Assembly (NCBI GenBank): GCA_031761405.1
Contig: JASEVX010000035.1
Coordinates: 124,001 to 188,000 of the forward strand
Source: Serripes groenlandicus
Lineage: Eukaryota > Mollusca > Bivalvia > Cardiida > Cardiidae
Length of the DNA stretch: 64,000 bases
Direction: 5' to 3'
Below the pieces are notes generated by a model. The model did no database searches and was not told the origin of the DNA. It was given only the letters and a program-made list of their open reading frames with translations. Of this stretch, positions 1 to 10,503 are shown piece by piece. Within the stretch, counting starts at the first letter, position 1. Each line of letters starts with the position of its first letter. The translations under genes and the position numbers were made by a program.

Positions 1-122
1 TTTAAGTGCCATAGCTCGTTCTGAGCAATGGCACCTTAATTTGCATTGTTTACAAAGGGTTCAAAATTGCCCCTAAACCAGATAGATTTTTAGCTACAAC
101 CGTTTCACGCCAAGCCCTTGAG
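1..122 (+). mobile_element. Right part of a small foldback MITE (family MITE3)
   Basis: Contains the hairpin GTGCCATAGCTC / GAGCAATGGCAC and ends in CACGCCAAGCCCTTGA. The same hairpin and end occur in the complete copy at 50471-50698, so this is its right portion cut by the window edge. No coding capacity. Confidence 0.7.
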
Positions 123-129
123 ATGTTTT

Positions 130-475
130 CCAATGCCTTTGCAGCAGATGACTTTTGAAATCATTGTGGCAAAAAGGAGAATGGCTCATTATAATTTGCC
201 ACAATAATTACAACTCTATTCAATAATCATACTATCATTTATAGAGATTTTCTATATTTCGACTGGATAATTTTGAATTCGTCGGCTGCAGATTTATTGT
301 ATGTGAGAGAGGGTTAATATTGTTCCTAGAACTACAATATTTACCTTCCCTGGTCGTCATTATGTATTACCTGATAACAATTTCAAAAAAGGGGTACTTA
401 TTTTACCCTATCCCACATACAACAAATCTTCTGTAGACTACTTTGAAAATATCTCTAAAATATGAATTATTTGAT
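130..475. mobile_element. Two degraded TTAA-MITE remnants
   Basis: Positions 130-313 keep the left inner block (TTTGCAGCAGATGAC), the AGAGATTTTCTAT core and a right end GAGAGAGGG followed by TTAA. Positions 401-475 start ACCCTATCCCACATACAAC and match the right end in reverse. Between them (314-400) nothing else is recognised. Confidence 0.7.
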
Positions 476-640
476 ACATTTGAAAACTCTGTGAAACCAT
501 GTTGCCACGATGCTGTCAAAGGTTGATGTGTCTGTATGTTGGGAGGGTACTGAAATCCTTTTTTCGACAACCGATTGCATCATAGCGTCAAATTGAGAAA
601 TATCATGATTGTTCCACATTAACAAAGACTAATTTCAACT

Positions 641-2213
641 TTATTAGCTCACCAATGCACGAAGTGCAAGGTGAGCTTTTGTGATCGCTCACCGTCCGTC
701 GTCGTCGTCATCCGTCTGTTCACATTTTCCTACAAACGACTTCTCCTCCTACACCGATTAACCAAATTCAAAATAATTTTACAGGAATGTTCCTTGGTGG
801 ATCTCTTTCAAACATGTTCAAAAAATTATATTCCATGCAGAACTTTGGCTGCCACAGCAACAAAAAAGGGGAAATTAACAAAAACTTAAAAAATCTTCTT
901 GTCTGAAAGTAGAAGGCCCATGCCTTTGATATTTGGTATGTAGCATCATCTAGTGAACCTCTACCAAGATTGTTCAAATGAGAGCCCTGGGGTCAAAAAT
1001 GACCCCTCCCCGGGGGTCACTTGTTTAACATAGACTCATATAGGGGAAAAACTTTAAAAATCTTCTTGTCTAAAAGTAGAAGACCCATGCCTTTGATATT
1101 CGGTATGTAGCATCATCTAGTGAACCTCTATTAAGATTGTTCAAATTATAGCCCTGGGGTCAAAAATGACCCCTCCCCGGGGGTCACTTGTTTAACAAAG
1201 ACTCATATAGGGGAAAAACTTTAAAAATCTACTTGTCTAAAAGTAGAAGGCCCATGCCTTTGATATTTGGTATGTAGCTTCATCCAGTGAACCTCTACCA
1301 AGATTGTTCAAATTATAGCCCTGGGGTCAAAATAGACCCCTCCCTGGGGGTCACTTGTTTAACATAGACTCATATAGGGGAAAAACTTTAAAAATCTTTT
1401 TGTCCAAAAGTAGAAGGCCCATGCCTTTGATATTTGGTATGTAGCATCATCTGCTAAACCTCTACCAAGATTGTTCAAATTATAGCCCTGGGGTCAAAAA
1501 TGATCCCTTTTCCGGGGGTCACTTGTTTAACATAGACTCATATAGGGGAAAAACTTTAAAAATCTTCTTGTCTAAAAGTAGAAGACCCATGCCTTTGATA
1601 TTCGGTATGTAGCATCATCTAGTGAACCTCTATTAAGATTGTTCAAATTATAGCCCTGGGGTCAAAAATGACCCCTCCCCGGGGGTCACTTGTTTTACAT
1701 AGACCCATATAGGGGAAAAACTTTAAAAATCTTCTTGTCTAAAAGTAGAAGGCCCATGCCTTTGATATTTAGTATGTAGCTTCATCCAGTGAACCTCTAC
1801 CGAGATTGTTCAAATTATAGCCCTGGGGTCAAAATAGACCCCTCCCTGGGGGTCACTTGTTTAACATAGACTCATATAGGGGAAAAACTTTAAAAATCTA
1901 CTTGTCTAAAAGTAGAAGGCCCATGCCTTTGATATTTGGTATGTAACATCTAGTGGACCTCTACCTAGATTGTTCAAATTTTAGCCCTGGGGTCAAAATT
2001 TACCCCTCCCCAGGGATCACTTGTTTTACATAGACTCATATAGGGATAAAACTTAAAAAGTCTTCTTGTCTAAAAGATATTTGGTATGAAGCATCATCTA
2101 GTGGACCTCTACCAAGCTTGTTCAAATTATAGCCCTGGGGTCAAAATGACCCCACTCCGGGGGTCGCTTGTTTTTCATAGACTCATATACGGAAAAAACT
2201 TGGTCCTCTTGTT
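641..2213 (+). mobile_element. Helentron-like non-autonomous element with internal tandem array
   Basis: The 5' end is a T-rich run followed by AGCTCACC and a stem GCAC-GAA-GTGC closing with GGTGAGCT. The 3' end is a worn CCTCTTGTT. There are no terminal inverted repeats and no transposase or helicase ORF. The short ORFs inside (for example 671-889) show no family motif. Architecture matches the other hairpin-ended elements of this window (29555, 34180, 35246, 58501). Assignment to the Helitron/Helentron class is inference from termini. Confidence 0.7.
890..2205 (+). repeat. Tandem repeat, ~167-bp unit, about 8 copies
   Basis: The word AGAAGGCCCATGCC (or AGAAGACCCATGCC) recurs at 911, 1078, 1245, 1412, 1580, 1747 and 1914, a spacing of 167-168 bp. 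The last unit near 2078 is shortened. Each unit also carries GCCCTGGGGTCAAAA and GGGGGTCACTTGTTT. The array fills the body of the host element. Confidence 0.95.
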
Positions 2214-2305
2214 CAATAATTGTCGTTTCATTTATGGAGATATCCATAATTTTTAATAAATGCTTTCAAAGTTGTCTGCCGCAGATTTTTTGCATGTTTG
2301 ACAAT
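2214..2305. mobile_element. TTAA-MITE right-half fragment
   Basis: Keeps TTTATGGAGAT, TTTCAAAGTTGTCTGC and CAGATTTTTTGCATG, in the order seen in complete copies. Both ends are lost. Confidence 0.6.
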
Positions 2306-2324
2306 GTGTACCCGACACAGGTAT

Positions 2325-2406
2325 ATGAAAACTTTTGACATTGAAACCGAGTTGGGGTTCAAACTCACAACCCCTGGATTGACAGACGGGTCGCTACCGA
2401 TTTTGT
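2325..2406 (-). mobile_element. SINE-A head fragment (tRNA-derived)
   Basis: Reads GGGGTTCAAACTCACAACCC then TGGATTGACAG and GTCGCTACCGA. On the minus strand this is a tRNA-like B-box region and part of the A-box side, as in the full SINE at 31326-31620. 2407-2500 holds nothing recognised. Confidence 0.65.
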
Positions 2407-2502
2407 CATTGAAACGACATCATGATGATATTATTATAGAGACAAATTATAATAACCATTTTCAAAGATGATGCATTTATAGAACTGACTTATATCAAAT
2501 GA

Positions 2503-4996
2503 TTTTTAGCTCTATACTGGCCTTCCCCTGTGAAATGAACAGTTACAGTTCATGAATTATTCATGAAGTATTCATGAACTGTTCATGTTCAGATTTCATG
2601 AAAAATTCATTAAAGTCCTTGAAGTTAAAATGGGACTTATCCTTAAAATGTTCATGATGTAGCAGTTCATGAACTATGCATGGTTCATGAACTGTCCATG
2701 AAATACATTGAAGGTTATTTCATAGACTTTTTACTGCCAAACTCTCTTAAATAGTTCATGAATTATCTATGAATCGTTTAAGGACAAGATATGTTATGCA
2801 CAGTTCATGGTCAGTTCATGAACACTTGCTTCATGAACCTTTCATGAAATTTCTTCTATATAACTTTATAGTCTCATTTTAACTTCATGTTCTGGAAATG
2901 AACTGTTCATGTCTCGAAATTCTGGAAAAGTTCATAAACCATTTAAGACAGGCAAATCTTGAATTGTCTTTGAACAGTTCTGGAATGTAATTCTGTAAAC
3001 AATTCTGAAAGGGGAATGGTTCTACAATGGTAACCTGTACCAAATAGTCTGGGTGGACTGGAACCAGAAGAAAATACAGAAAGTCTGTGCAGATTTTGTA
3101 CAAAAAAATTATTCTGGTTAATTGAAACATAGTTGAACCAGAATTCTATAAAAATATTTTTTACATGAAGACATGGCTTCTTTCAAATGTGGCAATGCAA
3201 TACTTTAATAAATCACCAATATAACATGTTGTTTTATGACATAGCACAATACAATTTGATAATTTAATTTATAATGTAACATTTAAGACATTTATCAAAT
3301 GTGCCCATCAAGTTGTTCATAAGAAATTACAAAATTCGTCTCTGTGCCTTTGAACCACAACATATTTCTCCCACCAAAATATGTAAAGGAAGTAGTAAAC
3401 ATTACTTTCTTCTTATTGAAGAGTTCCTGTATTTTATGCTAGAGTTAACTCCCTTGGTATATTTCAAATTGAAGTCAAGTTGTGTTTTTTGGTTATTCCA
3501 CTGGTTTCACACTTAATTAAAAAGTCATTGTAGATTCTAATTTAATTAAATTAACTAAGTAAAAATATTATTTTAAAATCAGTGATGTTTACTGTTTAAT
3601 ATAATTAACTAGTCACAGTGGTATATTGAAACTATATATAATTAGCAGGCTTAATTGCAGTTATTATACTGCCAGATAGTTACTGTAAATTATGTGATTA
3701 ATGGAATAATTATATATATACATGGCTGGCATTTCATGAATGTTTTACAATTTATAACAATTGTACATTTCCTTCAATTTTTCTTTTAACTTTCAAAGGG
3801 TTGATTTCATGGATGTTTTAAGAATATAATTTTCCTTCAACTGTCCTTGAACCATTATTGAAGTCAATTCATGCACCTTTTAAGAACTCAACAAATTCTT
3901 CAACTGTTCTTAAACCAGTATTGAAGTCAATTCATGCACGTTTTAAGAACTCAACAAACTCTTCAATTGTTCTTAAACCGGTATTGAAGTGAACTCATGA
4001 ACATTTTAAGAACTTAAAATATTCTTCAACTGTTCTTGAACCATTCATGTCAGTTTATGAACATTTTTAAGAACTTTGACATTTTCTTGAATCAATCAAA
4101 TTGGGCTTCAACTATTCATGAACTGTTCAAGAAAAGACTTCAAGGACTGTTCATGTCCATAAGTTCATGAACACAACTCAAGAATTGATAAAGAGTGGTT
4201 CATGAACAATCCTTAAAAGGTATGAAAAATTCATGATTTCATGAATTTCATTTCGCATGGCCAGAAGAGCTTATGCAGTGGCATGGTGTCCGTCGTATGT
4301 GCATCTGTGCGTCCGTAAACAATTGCTTGTGAATGCGATACAGTCTTCAGTTTTTATTGTATCTCAATCAAACTTATACAGTAGTTAGATATCCATGAGA
4401 GCTCGATTCCTTTTGCAAACCAGCCAGATCCGCCTATGCAAGACTGGTTTATGGCCCTTGAAATTGTCAAAATTGCTATAATAGAGCTTTTGAACACAAT
4501 AGAGGCTCCATTTAATATCCGATCTTCACCAAACTTACACAGTAGTAGATCCGGCCATGCAAGACTGGATTATGGCCCTTGAAATTGTCAGAATTGCTAT
4601 AATAGAGCTTGTGAACGCGATAAAGTCTTCAGTTTTGATTGTATCTCAATCAAACTTATACAGTAGTTTGATATCCATGAGAGCTCGGTTCCTTTCACAA
4701 ACCAGCCAGATCCGCCCATGCAAGACCCGGATTATGGTCCTTGGAATTGTCAAAATTCTTATAATAGAGCTTGTGAATACAATAGAGGCTCCATTTAGTA
4801 TCTGATCTTCACCAAATATACACAGTAGTTAGGTATCCATGAGAGTTTGGTTCCTTTTGCAAACCAGCTAGATCAACCCATGCAAGACTGGAAATTGTGA
4901 ACACTTATAGAGGCTCCATTTAGCATCTGATAATTATTCCTCTTTCCTTTGTTGTCCCCATCCCATTAGAGCATAGGCCCTCATGGGCCTCTTGTT
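2503..4996 (+). mobile_element. Helentron-like element (GGCC-hairpin family), interrupted
   Basis: Starts GATTTTTAGCTCTATACTGGCC, resumes at 4259 with GGCCAGAAGAGCTTATG, and ends GGCCCTCATGGGCC + TCTTGTT. The short copy at 42861-43223 has the same ends without the interruption. Internal units repeat GATACAGTCTTCA, CAAACTTATACAGTAGT and TCCATGAGAGCTCGG between about 4320 and 4900. No ORF of known function. Confidence 0.75.
2523..4258. mobile_element. TTCATGAA-rich 1.7-kb foldback insertion
   Basis: Lies exactly between the two arms of the host element's GGCC hairpin. Its flanks are full of the palindrome TTCATGAA and variants (GTTCATGAACTG, AAGAACTGTTC), densest at 2535-2900 and 3770-4250. 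The middle (about 3180-3760) is plain AT-rich DNA. The ends are roughly inverted: GTGAAATGAAC near 2535 and TTTCATTTCGC near 4254. ORFs inside have no family motif. A foldback transposon is likely, but no target duplication could be proved. Confidence 0.6.
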
Positions 4997-5881
4997 ATTT
5001 TACCACTGCTCTGTGGAAAATGAGGCAAATTATGATGCAGGCTGCTGATTTATAGCGATTTTATACAACATTATCTTAATTGCAATGAACATAAGCACAA
5101 TAGATTATATTTCCATATTATTTGAAAAGGTTGTATAAATAGGGGATATTATAGTGCAGTAGCGATACCTTGCTTTGTATTGTACTGCGTACAAGTATTG
5201 TGTAAAAATTGATGTTTTGCAAGACCAAATGTTCACACTCATAGTAGATAATACCAAGCCAGGTAGCGCTACTGCAACATAATTTCACTTTTAATATACT
5301 TTTTAAGAAAGAATTAAGAAAAAATATGCAAATTTCTGTATTTTCAATAACAAAATAGCACAATTTGCACATATCATAAAATTTATGAATGGTGTGTGAA
5401 AGTCGTCCCACTACAGTATTTTGAATGACGTGAAATCATATTTCAATGATCATTACCATGTTTGTTACCGTATTTCCCCTTAAACAAATGCAGATTTTTA
5501 GTCTGTCATGTTGTATTTGCGCTCGATAATCTGCATGTATTTGTGCCGGAAAAAATAAATTACAGACACAACTTCGGTCTCTGCGCCCAGTGCAAATTTG
5601 AATGAACAAAATGATCATTATTCTTTCAGCAGTAAAATACAATTTAATGTATAATAAAAATAATCTACACATTAAAACTGTGGTATTTATTATGAAAGTA
5701 TTTACACTTCATCTACAATTGTTCATTTGATGAAAAGTACTTGATATTTTAAAACATTAACTTCCGATCTAGCATTTTTAGTGACACAAAACTTCATATA
5801 TCTTCCTAATGCAATTAAAACTGACGTGAAAAGTTGTTAAATGATCATCTTTTGTGAATGACTTACAATAGATATCCACCT
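4997..5881. other. AT-rich stretch, nothing recognised
   Basis: Minus-strand ORFs of 97 codons (5118-5411) and 78 codons (5436-5672) exist. They show no domain, repeat or splice context and are treated as chance. No tRNA box or MITE ends were seen. Confidence 0.6.
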
Positions 5882-5885
5882 TTAA

Positions 5886-6100
5886 CCCTTTCCCACATAA
5901 TTAGACGCTTTCTGAAGCCTCTGCAGCAGACGACTTTTGAAAACATAGTGGCAAAAGGAGAAATTGCTCATAATTTTCTCCATTTGCAACAACGTTTTCA
6001 ACTCTTTTCAATAATAAAACTTTCCCTTATGGAGATTTTCCATTTTTTTGCCAAGATGTTTTCAAAGTTGTCTGCTGCTGATCAGTTGTTTGTTGGAAAG
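5886..6100 (+). mobile_element. TTAA-MITE, nearly complete
   Basis: TTAA at 5882-5885 then CCCTTTCCCACATAAT, ACGCTTTCTGAAGCC, TCTGCAGCAGACGAC, an inner foldback, TTTCAAAGTTGTCTGCTGC and a degraded right end GTTGGAAAG. A short plus-strand ORF across it is an artefact. Confidence 0.85.
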
Positions 6101-6147
6101 TATTCATAATCATCTCAAATGTTTAATATAGCTGTTTTGTCAATATA

Positions 6148-7087
6148 CAGTACAGCTCACGCGGAAAACGTGTTTTATGCGATCCCACGATGGACAAATA
6201 TTTTTCATCGCGGATAATCACCGCAATTCAACCTATATGATCACCGCAATACCGCCTACAGGCATGTACTGCTTCTCACTTGAAAATTTCCATCAATATC
6301 GTAACGTACCAGAAAGAAAGAGTGCTGCTTAGATAACTGTCTTAAAGACATTGTTCTTTGACACAAAAAAAGCACTTACAATTCACAAAACTAGCGCAAA
6401 TATCCCTTTTAAATGAGAACACTGAATTTCAATTGACATACGCAAGTTGAAGACAAGAGTAAATCGTCATCAAATCAGATTATATAGCGTAATGGATTTA
6501 AGTGTCCGCCCCCGAAAATAATTGCTTAATTTGTATGAAAACATGTATAGATGAGAGAAACACATTTTAATTTGTTTGCCTCACCTTAATTCACAAGTAT
6601 TTTTATGAGTAAAACATGCCAATTAATGAGACTTCGTAATCTCTTTCAATTCAGATACTTAGTTATTGGTTGTTTAATTAAATCCTAACATGGGCGCTTC
6701 ACACTTCTTTGTTTGCAAAGTTTGTTATGGTTTTGTTTTTGTTATTCAGCTGACTTTGAAACAGGTTTTAAAGAAATAATTTATAGGCGATTAAGAATGA
6801 ACAATGCATTGGTAATTGTGGTGATTGACAATGGAATTACGTCATTTATTAGTGAGATTCAAAGAAATTTCACCGCGATTCCGCGATGGTTCCACCGCAA
6901 CTCCACGATTATCGGTTTTATTAACCCCCTGGGGTTATCTTGTTGCGTCCGCGATGGTACATAAAATCAAATCGCGGTGATGGGTTGATATTCCACCCAT
7001 GCACCTTCGCGGACCAAAATATTTGTCCGCGTTGAGATTTGTCCGCGGTTGCTCGCGGACGATGCGTTTTCCGCGTGAGCTGTACTG
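6148..7087. mobile_element. Tc1/mariner-like non-autonomous element, 940 bp
   Basis: Terminal inverted repeats CAGTACAGCTCACGCGGAAA and its complement ending GAGCTGTACTG, flanked by TA at 6146-6147 and 7088-7089. CAGT/ACTG ends with a TA duplication are typical of the Tc1/mariner superfamily. Subterminal regions are unusually rich in CGCGG, ACCGCAA and CGCGATT. No transposase frame: the 83-codon ORF at 6713-6964 is short and unrelated. Superfamily is inferred from ends only. Confidence 0.75.
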
Positions 7088-7089
7088 TA

Positions 7090-7511
7090 TCAATTAAGGT
7101 CTGTAACTCAATGCAATATTTATCATTTTTTGAACTTTAAGTGTAAATTTATGAATTTCCGTCAAACATATCGAGTAGTATTTAAGTAGTCACATAGAGC
7201 AGATATTTTCTTTCTCAAATTTCTCAGGATATTTACTTCAAAGGGAAATTTTTGGTTTTGCAGTGTACTCGTGTTAATCAAATAATTTCTTATTCTGTTC
7301 TGTTCATATAACATTAAAAGTTACATTATTTAAAACATGGTCCATGAATTGCTGATTACGATGATAATGTGTCATTGAGTATTTGATTTAATCCATGTTA
7401 TCCTTTGACCACAATGTTTATTTAAAAATTTCATCTGGTTAAACAATGATCTTCTATGTATTTCTTACAATTACTTAAAAGTCGATGTTAATATGTTATG
7501 AGTCAGTTCGT
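7090..7511. other. Unannotated AT-rich stretch
   Basis: No ORF above 60 codons, no repeat ends and no tRNA boxes seen. Confidence 0.6.
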
Positions 7512-8065
7512 TTGATTGGTGTTTACGGTGTTTCAACAGTATATCAGTTATTTCAGTGCATTTCCTGGGTCAATTCACAGTACCACCGGTATCATTTATT
7601 CTGACACCGATGTATCAGTTGTAGGGATGCAAACGGTTACCGATATTTATAATCGGTTAATCGGTTAACAGGAAAAAATTCAGACAATCAATATTCACTT
7701 GCTTCCTGATTTTGTTATATAGAAACAAACTGTCCTTTAACTAATCGTTAGGTCAGCCACAATTATTCGATTAACACTATACAAACAAACGGTCATCAAT
7801 ACAATTGAGTGTGGCCGTTTTCACAGTAATGTAAACACTCCCGATCGAGGTGTTAATAATTAATTTCTGATCAGTTACGTGTTACAAATTGAAAAGAACA
7901 AAAGGTGAAACACAACTGTGTATATATTTTATCTATTTTTCTGAGTACTCGGTCACTTGAATTACTTACCAATTAATCAAATTACATACGGTTAATCGAT
8001 TAACTGGTTAACCTTTGACATCCCTTATTAGTTGTATTAAATGCTATCCCCACTATGCTGAGCCT
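7512..8065 (-). mobile_element. SINE-B fragment, split by a MITE
   Basis: Reads TTGATTGGTGTTTACGGTG, ATTTCCTGGGTCA and CATTTATTCTGACACC, the reverse complement of the SINE-B body seen at 27846-28092. It is interrupted at 7623-8027, after which a worn continuation (CTATGCTGAGCC) follows. The head is lost. Confidence 0.6.
7623..8027. mobile_element. hAT-like MITE, 405 bp
   Basis: Left end AGGGATGCAAACGGTTA, right end TAACCTTTGACATCCCTTA. Flanks TCAGTTGT (7615-7622) and TTAGTTGT (8028-8035) agree in 7 of 8 bases, an 8-bp target duplication expected for hAT elements. Subterminal GGTTAATCGGTTAAC motifs repeat at both ends. No ORF. Confidence 0.75.
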
Positions 8066-8075
8066 CAATGAGAGA

Positions 8076-8282
8076 AGACAGTGCTGCAGTGGTAGAGCCT
8101 TGGCCTCTCTTACCAAAGGTCCCGGCTCGAATCTCATAATTAGCTGGTTCTGCCTTTCGGATTTTCCACACAAACAGAGCAAGTACTTGTTTAAGTCTCA
8201 AGGAAGCATACATCGAGCGTGATTAATATAAGCTGAAAGCTTCTTTCGTGATCGATGTAAGATAAACAAATAAATAAAAGTA
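8076..8282 (+). mobile_element. SINE-D (tRNA-headed)
   Basis: Head GCAGTGGTAGAGCCTTGG with a B-box-like CCCGGCTCGAATCTC, a body running to AAGCTTCTTTCGTGATCG, and a tail of AAATA units (TAAGATAAACAAATAAATAA). Layout fits a tRNA-derived SINE. It is unlike SINE-A, B and C of this window. Confidence 0.65.
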
Positions 8283-8400
8283 ATGAGAGATGTCGTTACT
8301 GCCATTTTTTTTTTAAAGAATTGGTTTGAACCAACTGGTGATTAAATCCTGGTTATGACTCGGACAACATGTGTCTGCAGGTGGGAAAGTGTTGACTTTA

Positions 8401-8829
8401 TAACCCATTCACAGATAAAACAAACGACTTTAAAAATATGCCCGAAAAAATATGGAAAATCTTTATAAAGGGGAGTATATCATGGAGACACTGGTTCTCA
8501 AACCTCATAACATTTATCAGGGCTCATGGGAATACTTATGAAGTCATTTCAAAAACCAACAATACTGACAAATAAATTCAACAATTTATTTGTAAGTAAA
8601 CAAAGTATCGGTTCACATAAAATTTATTAAGTATTATGCAATTTTGGAAAAATGTAAACAGTCCTTGAACTAAAGGTTCAAGGATAGGTATGGTTCGAGA
8701 ACAGGGACCTCCACGATAATTATTAAATAAAGTTGAAAATATAATGAACAATTCTCTATTTGCCACAACGTTTTTCAAAAGAAGTCTGCTGCAGAGGCGT
8801 CAGAAAGTGTCTATATATGTTGGAAAGGG
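8401..8829. mobile_element. TTAA-MITE fragments
   Basis: 8401-8475 keeps AAACGACTTTAAAAATATG and TATGGAAAATC. 8740-8829 keeps TTTGCCACAACG, AGTCTGCTGCAGAGGCGTCA and GGAAAGGG before TTAA (8830-8833). The intervening ~260 bp is AT-rich and unassigned. Confidence 0.65.
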
Positions 8830-8889
8830 TTAATGTTTTATGACTTGGACAATCTGTTTATTTTTTTTTTATCATTTTTATTTATTCAG

Positions 8890-9493
8890 GTGACCTGTAC
8901 ATCCCAGACCTGTGCCCAGGTGCTAAAGGAGTAGTTTTACGAGAAGTGAAGAGAATGGATGCCCCATCTTCCCCCCATGTGGAGCGTAGAAAAATTGTAC
9001 ACCAGCCTCGGCCTGTGACCTCTCCCATCGAAATACAACACTTCAACCTTGGTGGTCATGGCAACAACAGTGTGCAAGACAGAAGAAGTCTAAACTGGAT
9101 AGAGAAACCCTCAGTCAGCGATGGGGGTGGTGATGTAACAAGTAAAGACAAGAATAAAACCTCGTATCCAATAATCATTGGTTCACAAAGGCCTGTGGAG
9201 ACTCAGTCACTCAGCAGTTCACCAGTCACCTTGAGAAAAGTTCAAGGTCATTTACCATTACAGAGATATAATAGCGTTTCGCCTACGTTTGGTAGGAAGA
9301 AAATGGCTGATAAACTCTCTCCATCTTCACTTAGAAAGTCTGTCATTCTGAGAAGTTCCAGGAAATCGGAACCTATGATGTTAAACTTGTGCCAAAGTTG
9401 TGGGTTCCCTATCAGGGAAGAGAATCATGTGTCGGTGACAAACAAGGGAGGCAAGCGTCACCTCTTCCATGGCGAATGTTTCAAATGTTCATT
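8890..9493 (+). CDS. Internal exon of a LIM-domain protein
   Basis: The 3' splice site is a long T-rich tract ending in TTTATTCAG at 8889. The 5' splice site is GTAAGT at 9494. The frame is open from the first full codon (8892) to the donor, giving 200 residues. The exon enters in phase 1 and leaves in phase 2, so the Met at 8946 is internal. The first ~165 residues are Ser/Pro/Lys/Arg-rich and look disordered (LSPSSLRKSVILRSSRKSE). The C-terminal end carries the first zinc module of a LIM domain: CQSC, then 22 residues, then HGEC and CFKC, giving the C-x2-C-x22-H-x2-C-x2-C ligand spacing. The exon ends two codons past this, so the second LIM zinc module must lie in a downstream exon, not found here. 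LIM modules bind protein partners, often at the actin cytoskeleton. A cytoskeletal adaptor of the LMO7/LIMCH1 kind is possible, but the flank matches no family I can name with confidence. LIM call is firm; family is open. Confidence 0.8.
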
Positions 9494-9559
9494 GTAAGTA
9501 CAATTCTAATCTATTCTTAGTGTTAGGGTTTTAGTTTGCTTGGAATTTATAACTGTTTC

Positions 9560-9720
9560 CAACATGCAGACACATTATGACGCATACACATCTGCAGCTA
9601 AAGACTTGAAAACATTGTGACCAAAGGGTAAATTCTTCATATTAAGCAATTTCTGGTTTGGCAACAATGTTTTTAACTCTTTCCAATTACGTTAGTTATC
9701 TTAGATACATATTTCCCTTG
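9560..9720. mobile_element. Degraded TTAA-MITE
   Basis: Keeps ATGCAGACACATTATGACGC, ACATCTGCAGCTAAAGACTT, an inner hairpin remnant and AACAATGTTTTTAACTCTTT. Ends lost. The following 9721-9945 has no assigned repeat. The 82-codon ORF at 9658 runs through it and is unsupported. Confidence 0.55.
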
Positions 9721-9949
9721 AAAAAATTCAGGGTTGTCAAAATGTTTTGTTACAACAGATCAAATGAGAAAAGTAACGGATCAGGCTTGGGGTCAGATCG
9801 AGGGCAAATTCCTGGAAGGGGGCCCAGGGGAGCAATACTAACAGATCAAAAAGTGATTTTAACAGATGATTTTCATTGGCAATTGGTTAATTTTGAATAC
9901 CCTTAAGTTGATGTTTTCATGTTTTGTTTGTATGTTTGATTAAGTCGCT

Positions 9950-10075
9950 TATTATTCAACCAAACCCTAGGTTGTGGGTACTCAAATAAATTGTATTGGT
10001 GAGACATAGAATTTGAGTGTTAAATAATGATTTTGGAATGTGAAATACGCACCTTATCTCAGTAAGAGCTCTGAT
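9950..10075 (-). mobile_element. MITE2 (CAGAG ends) remnant
   Basis: Contains CCAAACCCTAGGTTGTGGGT, ACTCAAATAAATTGTATTGG and a worn ACCTTATCTCAGTAAGAGCT. Same order as the better copies at 47793-47985 and 18209-18364. Confidence 0.55.
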
Positions 10076-10084
10076 GATATGTTA

Positions 10085-10498
10085 AAGACTTACAGACACA
10101 TTTTGATGCATTTGCAGCAGAAGACTTTGAAAGCATTGTGTCAAATAAAAATAAATCACTTTTGTGGGTGCCAGATGGCACCTCTCCACCCTTTGCAGAT
10201 GTGTCAAAATGTGTCTATACATGGGAAAGGATTAGGATGAGGTGGGGAATAGAGGTGATCTTGAACAGTTGTTGTCCAATTTTTAACCAACTTGGTCAAT
10301 CATTTTGAATGAGCTCTTACTTTTCCCATCACAGTTCTGTGCTTATTTAAAGTACAGCCCTCTGCTTCTTAGATTTTTGAACTATTATCTTTATGCATGA
10401 ATTGTTCAGTTAACCCTATCCCACATACAATAGATCTGAAGCAGACGACTAGGCAAAAAGCAAGAAAAAATCTCTATAACTGAAAAGGTAATTATTGA
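10085..10498. mobile_element. TTAA-MITE fragments
   Basis: 10085-10233 has ACATTTTGATGCATTTGCAG with GCAGAAGACTTTGAAAGCA and a right end CATGGGAAAGG. 10413-10498 starts ACCCTATCCCACATACAAT and keeps TCTGAAGCAGACGAC. 10240-10412 between them is unassigned. Confidence 0.6.
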
Positions 10499-10503
10499 GT
10501 TAA

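Noticed and set aside
890..2205. CRISPR array
   Set aside because: The repeats are contiguous 167-bp units without distinct spacers, in eukaryotic DNA.
8946..9497. Met at 8946 as the start and TAA at 9495 as the stop of a complete protein
   Set aside because: The frame is open upstream to a strong 3' splice site, and TAA lies in the GTAAGT donor; the LIM domain would be cut in half.
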